Below are positions 8,819 to 18,580 of a stretch of DNA of 64,000 nucleotides, in pieces. The first letter of the stretch is position 1; each line of letters opens with the position of its first letter. The translations under genes were made by a program, and so were the position numbers. This stretch comes from Bradyrhizobium sp. CCBAU 51765 (GTDB taxonomy: Bacteria > Pseudomonadota > Alphaproteobacteria > Rhizobiales > Xanthobacteraceae): positions 3,647,001 to 3,711,000 of the forward strand of contig NZ_CP030038.1 of the NCBI RefSeq assembly GCF_015291725.1. Direction: 5' to 3'. The notes beneath the pieces are model-generated. The model worked only from the letters and a program-made list of their open reading frames with translations, was not told where the DNA came from and searched no databases.

Positions 8819-9754
8819 TCAGCGGATCGCGATCGGGTTGATCATCGCCTGCACGCCGCCGGTCCAGCGCGGCTGTCCCAGCACGAACAGGAATTCATAG
8901 CCCTTGTCGCGGGCCAGCGCGGCGGTATCCATGTTTTCGAGGATGTAGGTCCCGTTCATCGCGAGCAGGATCTGGTGCACCTCGAACACGTTCTTGGATT
9001 CGAACGGCAGCACCTCGAGTCCCCAGGTGTCGGCACCGACCGCGACGACACCCTTGCCAGTCAGGTATTTTGCACCCTCGACGCCGAGGCCGGGCTCGCC
9101 GGCCGAATAGCGCTTGTCGTCCTTGCCCATCAGGCTGAGCCAGCCGGTGTGGAAGATGACGACGTCGCCCTGGCGGATCTCGACGTTCTGCTGCTTGGCG
9201 GCTTCCTCGATCTCCTTGACGTTGAAGGCGGTGCCTTCCTTCACCACGTCGGTCTTGAAATAGGCGGCCATGTCGAGCAGCACGCCGCGGGTGACCATCG
9301 GCGGCACCTTCTCGATGCCGAGCTTCTTCAGACCGGTGGGATCGGCGAAGTCGGCGAGCTTGTTGCCGTTGTAATAGACGTGTTCGATGCCGAGATGGCC
9401 GAGCCCGTCGAGCTGGCTGCCGATGCCGACCCAGCTGTCGAGGATGTCATCGTTGTAGGTGGCCTTGTTCGGACCAAGCCCCGCGATGCCGGCCTGTCCC
9501 GGCTGCACCACCGTGATCTTGTAGGTGCGCGGCGGATAGGCGGGCGTCTGCGACGTGACGGGAATGCCGAGGGCGTAGGTCTTGCCGGTCTTCACCAGCG
9601 ATGCCGCCTTCACCACGAGCTCGGGCGTCATGTAGTTGGCGGCGCCGACCTCGTCGTTCGGCCCCCATTTCGATTTGGTCCAGTCCTGTGCGCTTGCAGT
9701 TCCTGATATCGCCGACAACACAGCGACACAGCACAACACGAGCGTATTGCGCAT
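8819..9754 (-). CDS. Cyclase family protein (kynurenine formamidase-like fold), exported
   Basis: 311 residues. A signal peptide is clear (MRNTLVLCCVAVLSAISG, cleavage after ASA near residue 22), and GGGAGGAC sits just upstream of ATG 9754. The body resembles the PF04199 cyclase/formamidase family. The metal-site segment reads DGLGHLGIEHVYYNG at 116-130, with His120 and His125; the family consensus is HxGTHxDxP, so this belongs to the divergent branch. Later DTWGLE is also typical. Substrate unknown; relatives hydrolyse formylkynurenine, isatin or lactam-like compounds. The periplasmic location is inferred from the signal. Confidence 0.75.
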   Translation of the reverse strand: MRNTLVLCCVAVLSAISGTASAQDWTKSKWGPNDEVGAANYMTPELVVKAASLVKTGKTYALGIPVTSQTPAYPPRTYKITVVQPGQAGIAGLGPNKATYNDDILDSWVGIGSQLDGLGHLGIEHVYYNGNKLADFADPTGLKKLGIEKVPPMVTRGVLLDMAAYFKTDVVKEGTAFNVKEIEEAAKQQNVEIRQGDVVIFHTGWLSLMGKDDKRYSAGEPGLGVEGAKYLTGKGVVAVGADTWGLEVLPFESKNVFEVHQILLAMNGTYILENMDTAALARDKGYEFLFVLGQPRWTGGVQAMINPIAIR

Positions 9755-9940
9755 CGATAGTCCTCCCGATGTTCTTGCCGATGTTTGGCTTCGTTATGGT
9801 TTTGCGCTGGCCAGTCAGTCACCCTAACGTAGAATGATCGCGGGCATCAAAGCTTTTTGATGTGCTGCGTTGCCGCGGAAGGCAGCGCGGAAACGCGATG
9901 GATTTGTGACGAATTTCGTGGAGTGGAACGCTGCGTCGCG

Positions 9941-10831
9941 TCAGGCCGCGATGACGTCGTCGTCCTTCTCCAGGCAGTCGGCAAAGCCGCTCAGCGCGCT
10001 GGTTTGATGGCCCGCGCGGCGGTGGATGAACAGAGTCTCGACGCGGGCGTGCGCCGGGCTCAGCGTGTGGATCGCGATGCTGCCGTTCATCGCGCTGCGC
10101 TCGACGACCGCGCGCGGCAGCAACGTTACGCCCATGTCGGCGGCGACACAGCCGATCATGCCGTCGAGCGTGCCGAGCTCGAAGCGCGCGGCCGACGGCC
10201 AGCCGAACTCGACGAACACTTGCTCGAGCCGCTGGCGGTAGGTGCAGCCGGTGCGGAAAACCAGCGCGGTGGGCCCGGATTCCGGCGTTCCTGCGCGCAG
10301 CTCGGCCATCGAGGCCCAGCGCCGCGCGCTGACCAGCACCAGCTCCTCGCGGAAGGCGCTCGTCGTGATGAGATCGGCATGCGTGATGGGACCCGCGACG
10401 AAGGCGCCGTCGAGCGAGCCTTCAAGCACGCCGGTGACGAGGTCGGCCGTCGGCGCGGTGCGCAAGGAAAGGCGCACGGCGGGGAAGCGGCGGTGGAAAT
10501 CGGCGAGCAGCGGCGGCAGGCGCACGGCCGCCGTCGTCTCCATCGATCCGATCGCGAGCGGTCCTTTCGGCGCGCCATCGTCGCGTGCGGCGAGCAAGGC
10601 TTCGCGCGAGAGCGCCGCCATTCTTTGCGCGTAGGGAAGAAGGCGCTTGCCGGCACCCGTCAGCGTCATGCCGCGGCTGTGGCGCTCGAACAGCGCCGTG
10701 CCGATCTCCGCCTCCAGCGCCTTCACGCGCTGGGTGACGTTCGACTGTACCGTGTTGAGCTCTTCGGCGGCGCGGGTGATGCCGCCCGTGCGGGCGACGG
10801 CGGCGAAGGTCTGGAGATCGCTGAGTTCCAT
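9941..10831 (-). CDS. LysR family transcriptional regulator
   Basis: 296 residues from ATG 10831 (MELSDLQTFAAVARTGG). The N-terminal winged helix (to about residue 60) reads ITRAAEELNTVQSNVTQRVK followed by LFERHSRGMTLTGAG, the standard LysR signature. The rest is a periplasmic-binding-like effector domain from about 90 to 290. It is divergent from the nitronate-monooxygenase-like gene at 10929, the usual LysR arrangement, so it likely controls that gene and perhaps the second copy downstream. A candidate operator lies in the shared spacer at 10870-10901. The effector is unknown. Confidence 0.9.
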   Translation of the reverse strand: MELSDLQTFAAVARTGGITRAAEELNTVQSNVTQRVKALEAEIGTALFERHSRGMTLTGAGKRLLPYAQRMAALSREALLAARDDGAPKGPLAIGSMETTAAVRLPPLLADFHRRFPAVRLSLRTAPTADLVTGVLEGSLDGAFVAGPITHADLITTSAFREELVLVSARRWASMAELRAGTPESGPTALVFRTGCTYRQRLEQVFVEFGWPSAARFELGTLDGMIGCVAADMGVTLLPRAVVERSAMNGSIAIHTLSPAHARVETLFIHRRAGHQTSALSGFADCLEKDDDVIAA

Positions 10832-10869
10832 GGCGCCGTTCCGTTTTCGAGATGGCAGCGTTCGCAACA

Positions 10870-10901
10870 ATTCATTTCTGGAGAATGCTAGTCGCGCCTA
10901 G
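10870..10901. promoter_or_regulatory. Candidate LysR operator in divergent promoter
   Basis: Two imperfectly nested dyads: ATTC 10870-10873 with GAAT 10883-10886 (nine-base spacer), and CTAG 10888-10891 with CTAG 10898-10901 (six-base spacer). Their spacing and position between the divergent starts (10831 and 10929) suit LysR-type binding and activation sites. No experimental support can be read from sequence. Confidence 0.4.
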
Positions 10902-10928
10902 TCTCGCTGTCCAGATCGGGGAGGAGCC

Positions 10929-11951
10929 ATGCCGATGACGACGCCGCTGACCACGTTGCTGGAGATCGCGCATCCGATCTTGCTGGCGCCGATGGATGTC
11001 GTCGCCGGCAGCCGCCTGGTCGCGGCTGTGAGCCGCGCCGGCGGGTTCGGCATTCTCGGCGGTGGCTATGGCGAGCGAGCGTGGCTGGAGCAGGAGACTG
11101 CGAAGCTCGCCGAACTGCGGGCGCCGTTCGGCATCGGCTTCATCACGTGGAGCCTCGCCAAGCGGCCCGAGTTGCTCGACATCGCGCTCAGCGCGAAGCC
11201 ATCGGCGATCATGCTGTCGTTCGGCGATCCCGCGCCGTTCGCAGCGAAGATCAAGTCCGCCGGTGCACGCCTGATCTGCCAGGTCCAGGACGAGGCGATG
11301 GCTCGACAGGCGCTCGATGCCGGCGCCGATGTCCTGATCGCGCAGGGAACGGAGGCGGGCGGGCATGGTGCCTCGCGCACCAGCGTCGATCTCGTGCCGG
11401 CGATCGTCGATCTCGCCGCAGGCCGCGTGCCGGTGGTCGCGGCCGGCGGCATCGCCGACGGGCGCGGGCTCGCCGCCATGATGATGCTGGGCGCAAGCGG
11501 CGTGCTGCTCGGTACGCGCTTCTATGCGAGCCGGGAGGCCGACGGCGCGGAGGAGGCGAAGCGGCGCATCTGTGCGGCGAACAGCGGCTCCACGGTGCGC
11601 GGCATCATCTTCGATCTCTCGCGCAACAATGTCTGGCCGGCGCCCTTCACCGGGCGGTGCCTGATCAATGATCACGCCCGGCGCTGGATCGGCCGCGAGG
11701 TCGATCTGATGCAGAATGTCGCCGCAGTTGCGGTGGACTATGCCGCGGCCAAGGCAGCCGGCAATTTCGATGTCGCAGCCGTGATCGCGGGCGAGGCGGT
11801 CGGGCTGATCCATGATATTCCCCCCGCGGCGGAGATCGTCGCGCGGATTGTGGTGGAGGCGGAGCAGTTGCTGGAAGGAAGACGTAATTCGGTGACAGCG
11901 GCACGGAATTCCTCACCCTCCCTTGGAGTGGGAGGGTCGCTGCGCATGTAG
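10929..11951 (+). CDS. Nitronate monooxygenase-like flavoprotein (2-nitropropane dioxygenase family)
   Basis: TIM-barrel FMN protein of 340 residues. Family marks are HPILLAPMDVVAGSRLVAAV near the start, the GTEAGGHG phosphate/active-site loop with its His, and VVAAGGIADGRGLAAMMMLGASGVLLGTRF. It oxidises alkyl nitronates in characterised relatives; the true substrate here is unknown. AGGAG ends 5 bases before GCCATGCCG. The last ~20 codons (from about 11890) read into a palindromic repeat (11914-12073) that supplies the stop TAG at 11949, so the conserved protein probably ended earlier. It is paired with a second family member starting at 12097. Confidence 0.85.
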   Translation: MPMTTPLTTLLEIAHPILLAPMDVVAGSRLVAAVSRAGGFGILGGGYGERAWLEQETAKLAELRAPFGIGFITWSLAKRPELLDIALSAKPSAIMLSFGDPAPFAAKIKSAGARLICQVQDEAMARQALDAGADVLIAQGTEAGGHGASRTSVDLVPAIVDLAAGRVPVVAAGGIADGRGLAAMMMLGASGVLLGTRFYASREADGAEEAKRRICAANSGSTVRGIIFDLSRNNVWPAPFTGRCLINDHARRWIGREVDLMQNVAAVAVDYAAAKAAGNFDVAAVIAGEAVGLIHDIPPAAEIVARIVVEAEQLLEGRRNSVTAARNSSPSLGVGGSLRM

Positions 11952-12073
11952 CGAAGCGAAATGCGGAGCGGGGTGGGGTGATCTCTCCACACGGGCAGCT
12001 TCCCCGTGGAGAGACTGTCACCCCACCCCGCTCGCGCTTCGCGCGATCGACCCTCCCCCTCCAGGGGAGGGTC
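11914..12073. repeat. Palindromic intergenic repeat (CCCTCCC / GGGAGGG type)
   Basis: Outer arms ACCCTCCCTTGGAGTGGGAGGGT (left hairpin) and ACCCTCCCCCTCCAGGGGAGGGT (right hairpin) flank an inner dyad GGGGTGGGGTGA / TCACCCCACCCC and a middle hairpin CTCTCCACACGGG...CCCGTGGAGAG. It overlaps the 3' end of the first nitronate-monooxygenase-like gene by about 38 bases and ends about 23 bases before the next start. Confidence 0.85.
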
Positions 12074-12096
12074 AGAAAGAACACGGGAGAACAACC

Positions 12097-13173
12097 ATGT
12101 GGCCTGACCGTCGACTGATCGACCTTTTCAAGACCGAATTCCCGATCGTGCTGGCGCCGATGGCGGGGGCGATGGATGCGGAACTGGTGATTGCAGCTGC
12201 GCAAGGCGGGGCACTGGGCTCGCTGCCTTGCGCGCTGATCTCGGCCGAGAAGGCGCGCGAGCAGGTTGGTCTCATTCGCCAGCGCGCGAAGGCGCCGGTC
12301 AACATGAACTTCTTCTGCCACACGCCGGTCGAGCTGACAGCCGAGGCCGAAGCGCGCTGGAAGCAGCGGCTCGCGAGCTATTACACCGAGCATGGTCTCG
12401 ATCCGGCGGCGCCGATCGCTGCGGCGAACCGCGCGCCGTTTGACGCGGCGTTCTGCGAGGTCGTCGAGGAACTGAAGCCGGAGGTCGTCAGCTTCCATTT
12501 CGGCCTGCCGGAGCAGGCGCTGCTCAAGCGGGTCAAGGCGGCCGGCTGTCTCGTCATCTCGTCCGCCACGACGGTGAAGGAAGCGGTCTGGCTGGAAGAG
12601 CGCGGCGTCGACGCCGTGATCGCGCAAGGCGCCGAGGCGGGTGGTCATCGCGGCATGTTCCTGACCGACAGGATCGCAGAACAGCCCGGCACTTTCGCGC
12701 TGGTGCCGCAGGTTGCCGATGCCGTGAAGGTGCCGGTGATCGCGGCGGGCGGCATCGCCGATGGACGCGGCATCGCCGCGGCCTTCGCGCTCGGCGCATC
12801 CGGCGTGCAGATCGGCAGCGCTTATCTGCGCTGTCCGGAATCCAGGGTCAGCGCGGGCGGCCGCAAGGCGCTCGCTGAAGCGCGGGACGATTCCACCGTC
12901 ATCACCAATGTCATGACGGGCCGTCCGGCGCGCGGCGTCCAGAACCGCCTGATGCGCGAGGCCGGCCCGGTCTCGTCGGATGCGCCGCCGTTTCCCCATG
13001 CCGCGACCGCGCTGGGGCCGCTGAAGGCCGCCGCCGAAAAGCAGGGCAGGGTGGATTTCACCAATCTCTGGGCGGGACAGGCCGTTGCGCTGGGTCGCGA
13101 GGTCCCCGCCGCCGAGTTGACCCGGGATATCGCCAAATCGGCCTTGGCTCGCCTGAAAGCGCTGGCCGGATAA
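12097..13173 (+). CDS. Second nitronate monooxygenase-like flavoprotein
   Basis: 358 residues from ATG 12097, preceded by CGGGAGA. It is a TIM-barrel FMN protein with FPIVLAPMAGAMDAELVIAA at the N-terminus, the active-site loop GAEAGGHRGMF and VIAAGGIADGRGIAAAFALGASGVQIGSAYL. The segment MNFFCHTPVE and the longer C-terminal region make it a different subgroup from the neighbour at 10929: the two are paralogues, not a recent duplication. It is probably co-transcribed with the first gene unless the repeat between them terminates. Substrate unknown; relatives act on nitronates such as propionate 3-nitronate. Confidence 0.88.
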   Translation: MWPDRRLIDLFKTEFPIVLAPMAGAMDAELVIAAAQGGALGSLPCALISAEKAREQVGLIRQRAKAPVNMNFFCHTPVELTAEAEARWKQRLASYYTEHGLDPAAPIAAANRAPFDAAFCEVVEELKPEVVSFHFGLPEQALLKRVKAAGCLVISSATTVKEAVWLEERGVDAVIAQGAEAGGHRGMFLTDRIAEQPGTFALVPQVADAVKVPVIAAGGIADGRGIAAAFALGASGVQIGSAYLRCPESRVSAGGRKALAEARDDSTVITNVMTGRPARGVQNRLMREAGPVSSDAPPFPHAATALGPLKAAAEKQGRVDFTNLWAGQAVALGREVPAAELTRDIAKSALARLKALAG

Positions 13174-13189
13174 GCCTCCAGGTTCTTGT

Positions 13190-13242
13190 TTGCGCATGAT
13201 CTTTTCGGAAAACCGCTTCACACTTTTCCGGATCCTGCGCTA
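13190..13242. repeat. Short palindromic repeat (GCGCATGATCTTTTC type)
   Basis: TTGCGCATGATCTTTTCGG on the left mirrors CTTTTCCGGATCCTGCGC on the right, with two A/C-rich bases between. This short dyad is widespread between genes in Bradyrhizobium and relatives (established by general knowledge of these genomes). Here it lies between the second monooxygenase gene and gatC. Confidence 0.75.
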
Positions 13243-13243
13243 G

Positions 13244-13600
<357 letters not shown>

Positions 13601-13618
13601 CTTTTAGGACGTAGTCCG

Positions 13619-13831
13619 ATGTGTCTGCTTTGCGACGATGAGAAGGCCTATCAGGCCTACATGAATTATCTCGACAAGATGGAGCGGCAGGGCAAGGCCG
13701 CCGACCCCAATGTCGCCGTCAACGCCGTGCTCGACGAGATCGAGGCCGCTGCGAAAGCCGCCGCCAAAAAAGACGACCCGGCCAACGACAAGACCCTGTC
13801 TCCGTTCTTCTGCAGCCCGATCAATAAATGA
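13619..13831 (+). CDS. Small protein of unknown function between gatC and gatA
   Basis: 70 residues ([20 protein letters not shown]...), with a CLLC pair at residues 2-5 and another Cys near the end (FFCSPINK). The centre is a charged, Ala/Lys-rich helix ([19 protein letters not shown]). Its stop overlaps the gatA start as ATGA at 13828-13831, so translation is coupled. It lies 18 bases after gatC. I do not recognise a family. Position and coupling suggest it is expressed with the amidotransferase, but no role in it is shown. Confidence 0.7.
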   Translation: MCLLCDDEKAYQAYMNYLDKMERQGKAADPNVAVNAVLDEIEAAAKAAAKKDDPANDKTLSPFFCSPINK

Positions 13832-15303
13832 CCGATTTGACATCGCTGACGCTCGCCGAGGCCCGCAAGGGTCTCGCCGACAAGACTTTCACGTCGCTCG
13901 AGCTGACCGACGCGCATCTTTCCGCGATCGAAGCCGCGCGCGTGCTCAACGCCTTCGTTATGGAGACGCCCGACCAGGCGCGCGCGATGGCGCGCGAGGC
14001 GGACGGCAAGATCGCCAAGGGCGATGCGGGCCCGCTCGCGGGCATCCCGCTCGGCATCAAGGACCTGTTCGCGACCAAGGGCGTGCGCACCACGGCGTGC
14101 TCGAAGATCCTCGGCAATTTCGTGCCGACTTATGAGTCCACCGTCACCTCGCAGCTCTGGCGCGACGGCGCGGTGATGCTCGGCAAGCTCAACAATGACG
14201 AGTTCGCGATGGGCTCGTCGAACGAGACCTCCTGCTTCGGCCCCGTCGGCAATCCCTGGCGGCGCGACGGCAGCAACACCACGCTGGTGCCGGGCGGCTC
14301 GTCCGGCGGCTCGGCCTCCGCCGTGGCGGCGCTGCTCTGCATGGGCGCGACCGCGACCGACACCGGCGGCTCGATCCGCCAGCCGGCGGCGTTCACCGCG
14401 ACCGTCGGTATCAAGCCGACCTATGGCCGCTGCTCGCGCTGGGGCATCGTCGCCTTCGCTTCGTCGCTCGACCAGGCCGGTCCGATCGCGCGCAGCGTCC
14501 GCGATGCCGCGATGCTGCTGCGTTCGATGGCCGGTCATGACCCCAAGGACACGACCTCGGTCGACATTCCCGTGCCGGATTACGAGGCCGCGATCGGCAA
14601 GTCCGTGAAGGGCATGAAGATCGGCATCCCCAGGGAGTATCGTCTCGACGGCATGCCGGCCGAGATCGAGAAACTCTGGAGCGAGGGCGCGGCCTGGCTG
14701 AAGGCGGCCGGCGCCGAGCTGGTCGAAGTCTCGCTGCCGCACACCAAATATGCGCTCCCGGCCTATTACATCGTGGCACCGGCGGAGGCCTCCTCCAACC
14801 TCGCGCGCTATGACGGCGTCCGCTACGGCCTGCGCGAGCCGGCCAAGAACATCATCGAACTCTACGAGAATACCCGCGCGTCGGGCTTTGGCGCCGAGGT
14901 GAAGCGCCGGGTCATGATCGGCACCTATGTGCTCTCGGCCGGCTATTACGACGCCTATTATCTGCGCGCGCAAAAAGTGCGGACGCTGATCAAGAAGGAT
15001 TTCGAGGACTGCTTCGCGAAGGGCGTCGATGCGATCCTCACCCCCGCAACGCCGTCGGCGGCCTTCGGCATCGGCGAGAAGGGCGGCGCCGATCCGGTCG
15101 AGATGTACCTCAACGACATCTTCACCGTGACCGTGAACATGGCGGGCCTTCCGGGCATCGCCGTGCCCGCCGGCAAGGACGCGCAGGGCTTGCCGCTCGG
15201 CCTGCAATTGATCGGCCGTCCGTTCGACGAGGAGACGCTGTTCTCGCTCGGCGAGGTGATCGAGCAGGCCGCCGGCCGCTTCACGCCCGCGAGGTGGTGG
15301 TGA
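13828..15303 (+). CDS. gatA: Aspartyl/glutamyl-tRNA amidotransferase subunit A
   Basis: Amidase subunit that releases ammonia from glutamine for the tRNA-dependent transamidation. 491 residues, normal length. The Ser-cisSer-Lys amidase triad is visible: Lys78 in [10 protein letters not shown], the cis-Ser in PGGSSGGSA (155-163), and nucleophile Ser182 in [10 protein letters not shown]. The C-terminal [21 protein letters not shown] is also typical. The start overlaps the preceding small gene (ATGA), and the stop overlaps the GTG of the next small gene. Confidence 0.97.
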   Translation: MTDLTSLTLAEARKGLADKTFTSLELTDAHLSAIEAARVLNAFVMETPDQARAMAREADGKIAKGDAGPLAGIPLGIKDLFATKGVRTTACSKILGNFVPTYESTVTSQLWRDGAVMLGKLNNDEFAMGSSNETSCFGPVGNPWRRDGSNTTLVPGGSSGGSASAVAALLCMGATATDTGGSIRQPAAFTATVGIKPTYGRCSRWGIVAFASSLDQAGPIARSVRDAAMLLRSMAGHDPKDTTSVDIPVPDYEAAIGKSVKGMKIGIPREYRLDGMPAEIEKLWSEGAAWLKAAGAELVEVSLPHTKYALPAYYIVAPAEASSNLARYDGVRYGLREPAKNIIELYENTRASGFGAEVKRRVMIGTYVLSAGYYDAYYLRAQKVRTLIKKDFEDCFAKGVDAILTPATPSAAFGIGEKGGADPVEMYLNDIFTVTVNMAGLPGIAVPAGKDAQGLPLGLQLIGRPFDEETLFSLGEVIEQAAGRFTPARWW

Positions 15304-15596
15304 ATGTCGCCGATTTCATCGCGAGCCTCGGCGGCTCGGCGCCCGCGCCGGACCTGAGCGCGCCGGTCGCAGGTCTCTGGTGGGCCGCGAAGGGGGACTG
15401 GGACCGCGCGCACAAGATCGTTCAGGACGAGAGCAGCCGTGAGGCCGCCTGGGTGCACGCTTACTTGCACCGCGTCGAAGGCGATCTCGGCAATGCCGGC
15501 TACTGGTATCGTCAGGCCGGTCAGCCCACGGCAAAGGATTCATTGGAGGCGGAGTGGGAGCGGATCGCTGCCACGCTGCTCGGGAGCAGGACATGA
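15300..15596 (+). CDS. Small conserved-looking protein between gatA and gatB
   Basis: 98 residues from GTG 15300, which overlaps the gatA stop as GTGA; further GTGs at 15294 and 15297 are in frame. The central part ([19 protein letters not shown]...[21 protein letters not shown]) alternates small and aromatic residues in two helices, like a single TPR- or Sel1-type hairpin. No named domain recognised. The stop overlaps gatB (ATGA at 15593-15596). The two four-base overlaps argue strongly that it is a real gene of the gat operon. Confidence 0.75.
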   Translation: MNVADFIASLGGSAPAPDLSAPVAGLWWAAKGDWDRAHKIVQDESSREAAWVHAYLHRVEGDLGNAGYWYRQAGQPTAKDSLEAEWERIAATLLGSRT

Positions 15597-17071
15597 GCAC
15601 GGCCACGCACAAGCTTCTCAAGGGCGCCACGGGTGACTGGGAGATGGTCATCGGCATGGAGATCCACGCCCAGGTGACCTCGAACGCGAAGCTGTTCTCC
15701 GGCGCCTCCACGGAATTCGGCGGCGAGCCGAACACGCACGTGTCCCTGGTCGATGCCGCGATGCCGGGGATGCTGCCCGTGATCAACGAGGAATGCGTCA
15801 GGCAGGCTGTCCGGACCGGGCTCGGTCTTAACGCCAGGATCAATCTGCGTTCGGTGTTCGACCGGAAGAACTATTTCTATCCGGACTCGCCGCAGGGCTA
15901 CCAGATCAGCCAGTACAAGTCGCCGGTCGTCGGCGAAGGCGAGGTGCTGGTCGAGCTCGACGGCGGCCGCAGCGTCACCATCGGCATCGAGCGGCTGCAT
16001 CTGGAGCAGGACGCCGGCAAGTTGCTGCACGACCGGTCGCCGACCATGTCCAATGTCGATCTCAACCGCTGCGGCGTGGCGCTGATGGAGATCGTGTCAA
16101 AACCGGACATCCGCGACGCCGAGCAGGCCAAGGCCTATGTCACCAAGCTGCGCTCGATCCTGCGCTATCTCGGCACCTGCGATGGCGACATGGAGAAGGG
16201 CTCCTTGCGCGCCGACGTCAACGTCTCGGTGCGCAAGCCGGGTGGGCCGCTCGGCACCCGCTGCGAGATCAAGAACATGAACTCGATCACCTTCATCGGC
16301 CAGGCGATCGAGTACGAAGCGCGGCGCCAGATCGAAATCCTCGAGGACGGCGGCCAGATCGACCAGGAAACGCGGCTCTATGATCCCAACAAGGGCGAGA
16401 CGCGCTCGATGCGGTCCAAGGAAGAGGCGCATGACTACCGCTACTTCCCCGATCCCGACCTGCTGCCGCTGGAGTTCAGCCAGGAATTCGTCGACGCGTT
16501 GAGGTCGAAGCTGCCGGAGCTGCCGGACCAGAAGAAGACGCGCTTCATCGCCGACTTCGGCCTGTCGGCTTACGACGCGAGCGTGCTGGTCGCCGAGCGC
16601 GAGAGTGCGGTGTTCTACGAGACCGTGCTCGACAAGCTCGCCAATCGCGCCGGCGACGGCAAGCTGGCGGCGAACTGGGTGATCAACGAGCTGTTCGGCC
16701 GTCTCAACAAGGAAGGACGGGATATTGCGGGCTCTCCGGTCAATGCGGAGCAGCTGGCAGCGATCATCGACCTGATCGGCGAGGGAACGATCTCCGGCAA
16801 GATCGCCAAGGATCTGTTCGAGATCGTCTGGCAGGAAGGCGGCGATCCCCGCACGCTGGTGGAAAGCCGCGGCATGAAGCAGGTGACGGATCTTTCGGCG
16901 ATCGAAAAGGTTGTCGACGACATCATCGCTGCCAATCCCGACAAGGCAGCGCAGGTGAAGGACAAGCCGCAGTCGCTCGGCTGGTTCGTCGGCCAGGTGA
17001 TGAAGGCGTCCGGCGGCAAGGCCAACCCGCAGAGCGTCAACGACCTGCTCAAGTCCAAGCTCGGCCTCTAG
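15593..17071 (+). CDS. gatB: Aspartyl/glutamyl-tRNA amidotransferase subunit B
   Basis: 492-residue subunit that binds the misacylated tRNA and activates it with ATP before amidation. The family opening is seen in [22 protein letters not shown], then [17 protein letters not shown] and CEIKNMNSI; the YqeY-like helical tail (from about residue 340) ends [17 protein letters not shown]. The start MSTATHKLL at 15593 overlaps the previous stop by four bases. Together with GatC and GatA it completes the indirect Gln/Asn-tRNA pathway. Confidence 0.97.
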   Translation: MSTATHKLLKGATGDWEMVIGMEIHAQVTSNAKLFSGASTEFGGEPNTHVSLVDAAMPGMLPVINEECVRQAVRTGLGLNARINLRSVFDRKNYFYPDSPQGYQISQYKSPVVGEGEVLVELDGGRSVTIGIERLHLEQDAGKLLHDRSPTMSNVDLNRCGVALMEIVSKPDIRDAEQAKAYVTKLRSILRYLGTCDGDMEKGSLRADVNVSVRKPGGPLGTRCEIKNMNSITFIGQAIEYEARRQIEILEDGGQIDQETRLYDPNKGETRSMRSKEEAHDYRYFPDPDLLPLEFSQEFVDALRSKLPELPDQKKTRFIADFGLSAYDASVLVAERESAVFYETVLDKLANRAGDGKLAANWVINELFGRLNKEGRDIAGSPVNAEQLAAIIDLIGEGTISGKIAKDLFEIVWQEGGDPRTLVESRGMKQVTDLSAIEKVVDDIIAANPDKAAQVKDKPQSLGWFVGQVMKASGGKANPQSVNDLLKSKLGL

Positions 17072-17638
17072 CCTCACGCGGTCTAACGAGGTGGCGGACA
17101 TGCTTCGCCGCCTCCCATTCTGCTCTCGGTGCGACGCTCGCGCGCATCCTCGGCAGCAAACTTCATCCCGATCGACAGTGCCGCAGCGACCGAATCGCCG
17201 TCACGCGATTCGCGCAAAACGGCGGCTTGCACACGCTCAGACGAGCGTTCGCGCCATTAAGGATGAAAATATTTTCGTTGCCAAAATTCGCGACTCAGAG
17301 TCCGCGAAGTGCCTCTGCGAGACAGTCGGGGGAATGGCGATGCACATCATCGCGTCCATCACGTGCGATGCGCGCGTGCAGAAAAATACTTGCTGCATAG
17401 TGTTTTTCTGCAATCGCATCAGTCGCGAAGGTCGGCGCTACGCATGTTCTCCGCGATCGCAGGTACACCTCGTGCGGTGCGTTTGCGTCGCGCTCGCCAA
17501 GCGCACGCGCGTTGCGCCGTCAACACTTCTTTAAGCGAGACGCTGTTTTTTTCTTCGTGTTGGTGTATTCGGGATGAAGTGCATTCGATCCCCGAGTGCA
17601 CGCAGCGATTAAAGCCATCTCACACATCGGAGGGCAAC
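17072..17638. other. Gene-poor leader region before the Lys-rich peptide
   Basis: About 570 bases with no convincing gene. It is richer in A+T than its surroundings and holds AAAATATTTT near 17267 and a perfect 10-bp dyad at 17377-17412. A T-run (CTGTTTTTTTCTTCG) lies near 17543. Open frames across it on the + strand have mixed, basic composition with no family features and are rejected. Confidence 0.5.
17377..17412. promoter_or_regulatory. Perfect inverted repeat upstream of the Lys-rich peptide gene
   Basis: TGCAGAAAAA at 17377-17386 pairs exactly with TTTTTCTGCA at 17403-17412 around a 16-base spacer. It could be a protein-binding dyad or the stem of an RNA hairpin. Low G+C in the arms and no T-tail make a simple terminator less likely. 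Confidence 0.45.
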
Positions 17639-17737
17639 ATGGCCAAGAAAGCGAAGAAGGCGAAGGCGAAGAAGGCGAAGAGCGCAGTGAAGAAGACTGC
17701 GAAGAAGACCCGCAAGGTCGCGAAGAAGAAGAAGTAA
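17639..17737 (+). CDS. 32-residue Lys/Ala-rich basic peptide (histone H1-tail-like)
   Basis: Encodes 32 residues, of which 17 are Lys, 1 Arg and 8 Ala (MAKKAKKAKAKKAKSAVKK and on). GGAGGG at 17629-17634 stands four bases before ATG 17639, and the stop is TAA, so translation is well supported. The composition matches the tails of histone H1-like bacterial proteins, which bind DNA or RNA non-specifically; the role here is inference. It has its own long A+T-rich leader. It could also be a degenerate tail of a longer protein, but no upstream frame continues it. Confidence 0.7.
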   Translation: MAKKAKKAKAKKAKSAVKKTAKKTRKVAKKKK

Positions 17738-18580
17738 CTTCGCTTCTGAAGTTGCCGGCTCCAGATAGCCGGCACGTCATCAGCGCCTCCTAGAGGGTTC
17801 TGGTCGACGATAGAGGGTGTCGGCGAGACATCAGGTCAACGGTCGGACCGTTCTCTTTCGCGGTCCGGCAGAAGAAACGAGTTTTCTTCGTTCGGTGCGG
17901 TTCTCCGGAAGGAGCTCCGCAATTTCACGAGAGGCCTTCGGGCCGAAGTGGAATCTGGTCCTGACGTGTTCGCCGACGCCCTCGTTCTCATGAGGCCGGG
18001 GTATTGCCGGCATTCCTTTCCCCCCCCGACATTGCTGATCTGACCGCGACTTGGCCGCGCTGCCTTGGTGCAGGCGAGGGCCGTGCGTGATTGCACGCCG
18101 TCTGCGTGCCGCTTCTCCAGGCGCGGTGTCGTCGCCCGGCTCCGACCGGGCGATCCAGTACGCCGAGACCGTCGTGGTTGAAACGATGGGCCGCAGCGTA
18201 CCGGATTCCCGCCTGCGCGGGGAACGACAGGCGGGCGCGGCCACGACGGCGCGCCGCTCCATGAATTGGAGCCGTAGCACGCGCCACCGCGCGCGATGGT
18301 TATCGATCTGCCAAAATCCCAGGGTAAACCGAATCTGACGAATTGCAGAAGTGCCTGCAAATCAGGGACTTTTTGAATTTCCCATACGCGCCTCGCGCGC
18401 TCGCGTTTACGTCTGCTTCATTGCGATACTTAAACTGCCATTCAAATTTGCCCGCCATCATCGCCTCCAACAAGCCGGCAAACGGCATGGGCAAGAAGAC
18501 TCGGGGAAGAGTTGAACAGCTATTTGGACGGGAGCCGCGCTCGGTGGAGCGGGACGGCATAAGAACAAAGGGGATGCGTG
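17738..18580. other. Gene-poor region
   Basis: About 840 bases. Contains one palindromic repeat (18126-18229). Minus-strand frames between 17831 and 18360 are Arg-rich with no family features. From 18340 to 18480 the base composition falls in G+C (TTTTTGAATTTCCCATACG), suggesting the promoter and leader of the Sel1-like gene at 18581. Confidence 0.45.
18126..18229. repeat. Palindromic intergenic repeat (TGTCGTCGCCCGG type)
   Basis: Left hairpin GCCCGGCTCCGACCGGGC, then the phrase GATCCAGTACGCCG also found in the element at 43501-43604, and right arm CCCGCCTGCGCGGGGAACGACA. The tips TGTCGT and ACGACA are inverted. Confidence 0.7.

Noticed and set aside
17091..17534. Plus-strand frame after gatB
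   Set aside because: Basic, Cys-scattered composition, no ribosome site or motif, and crosses the A+T-rich leader region.
17831..18360. Minus-strand frames after the Lys-rich peptide
   Set aside because: They translate through a palindromic repeat and show only Arg/Pro bias.
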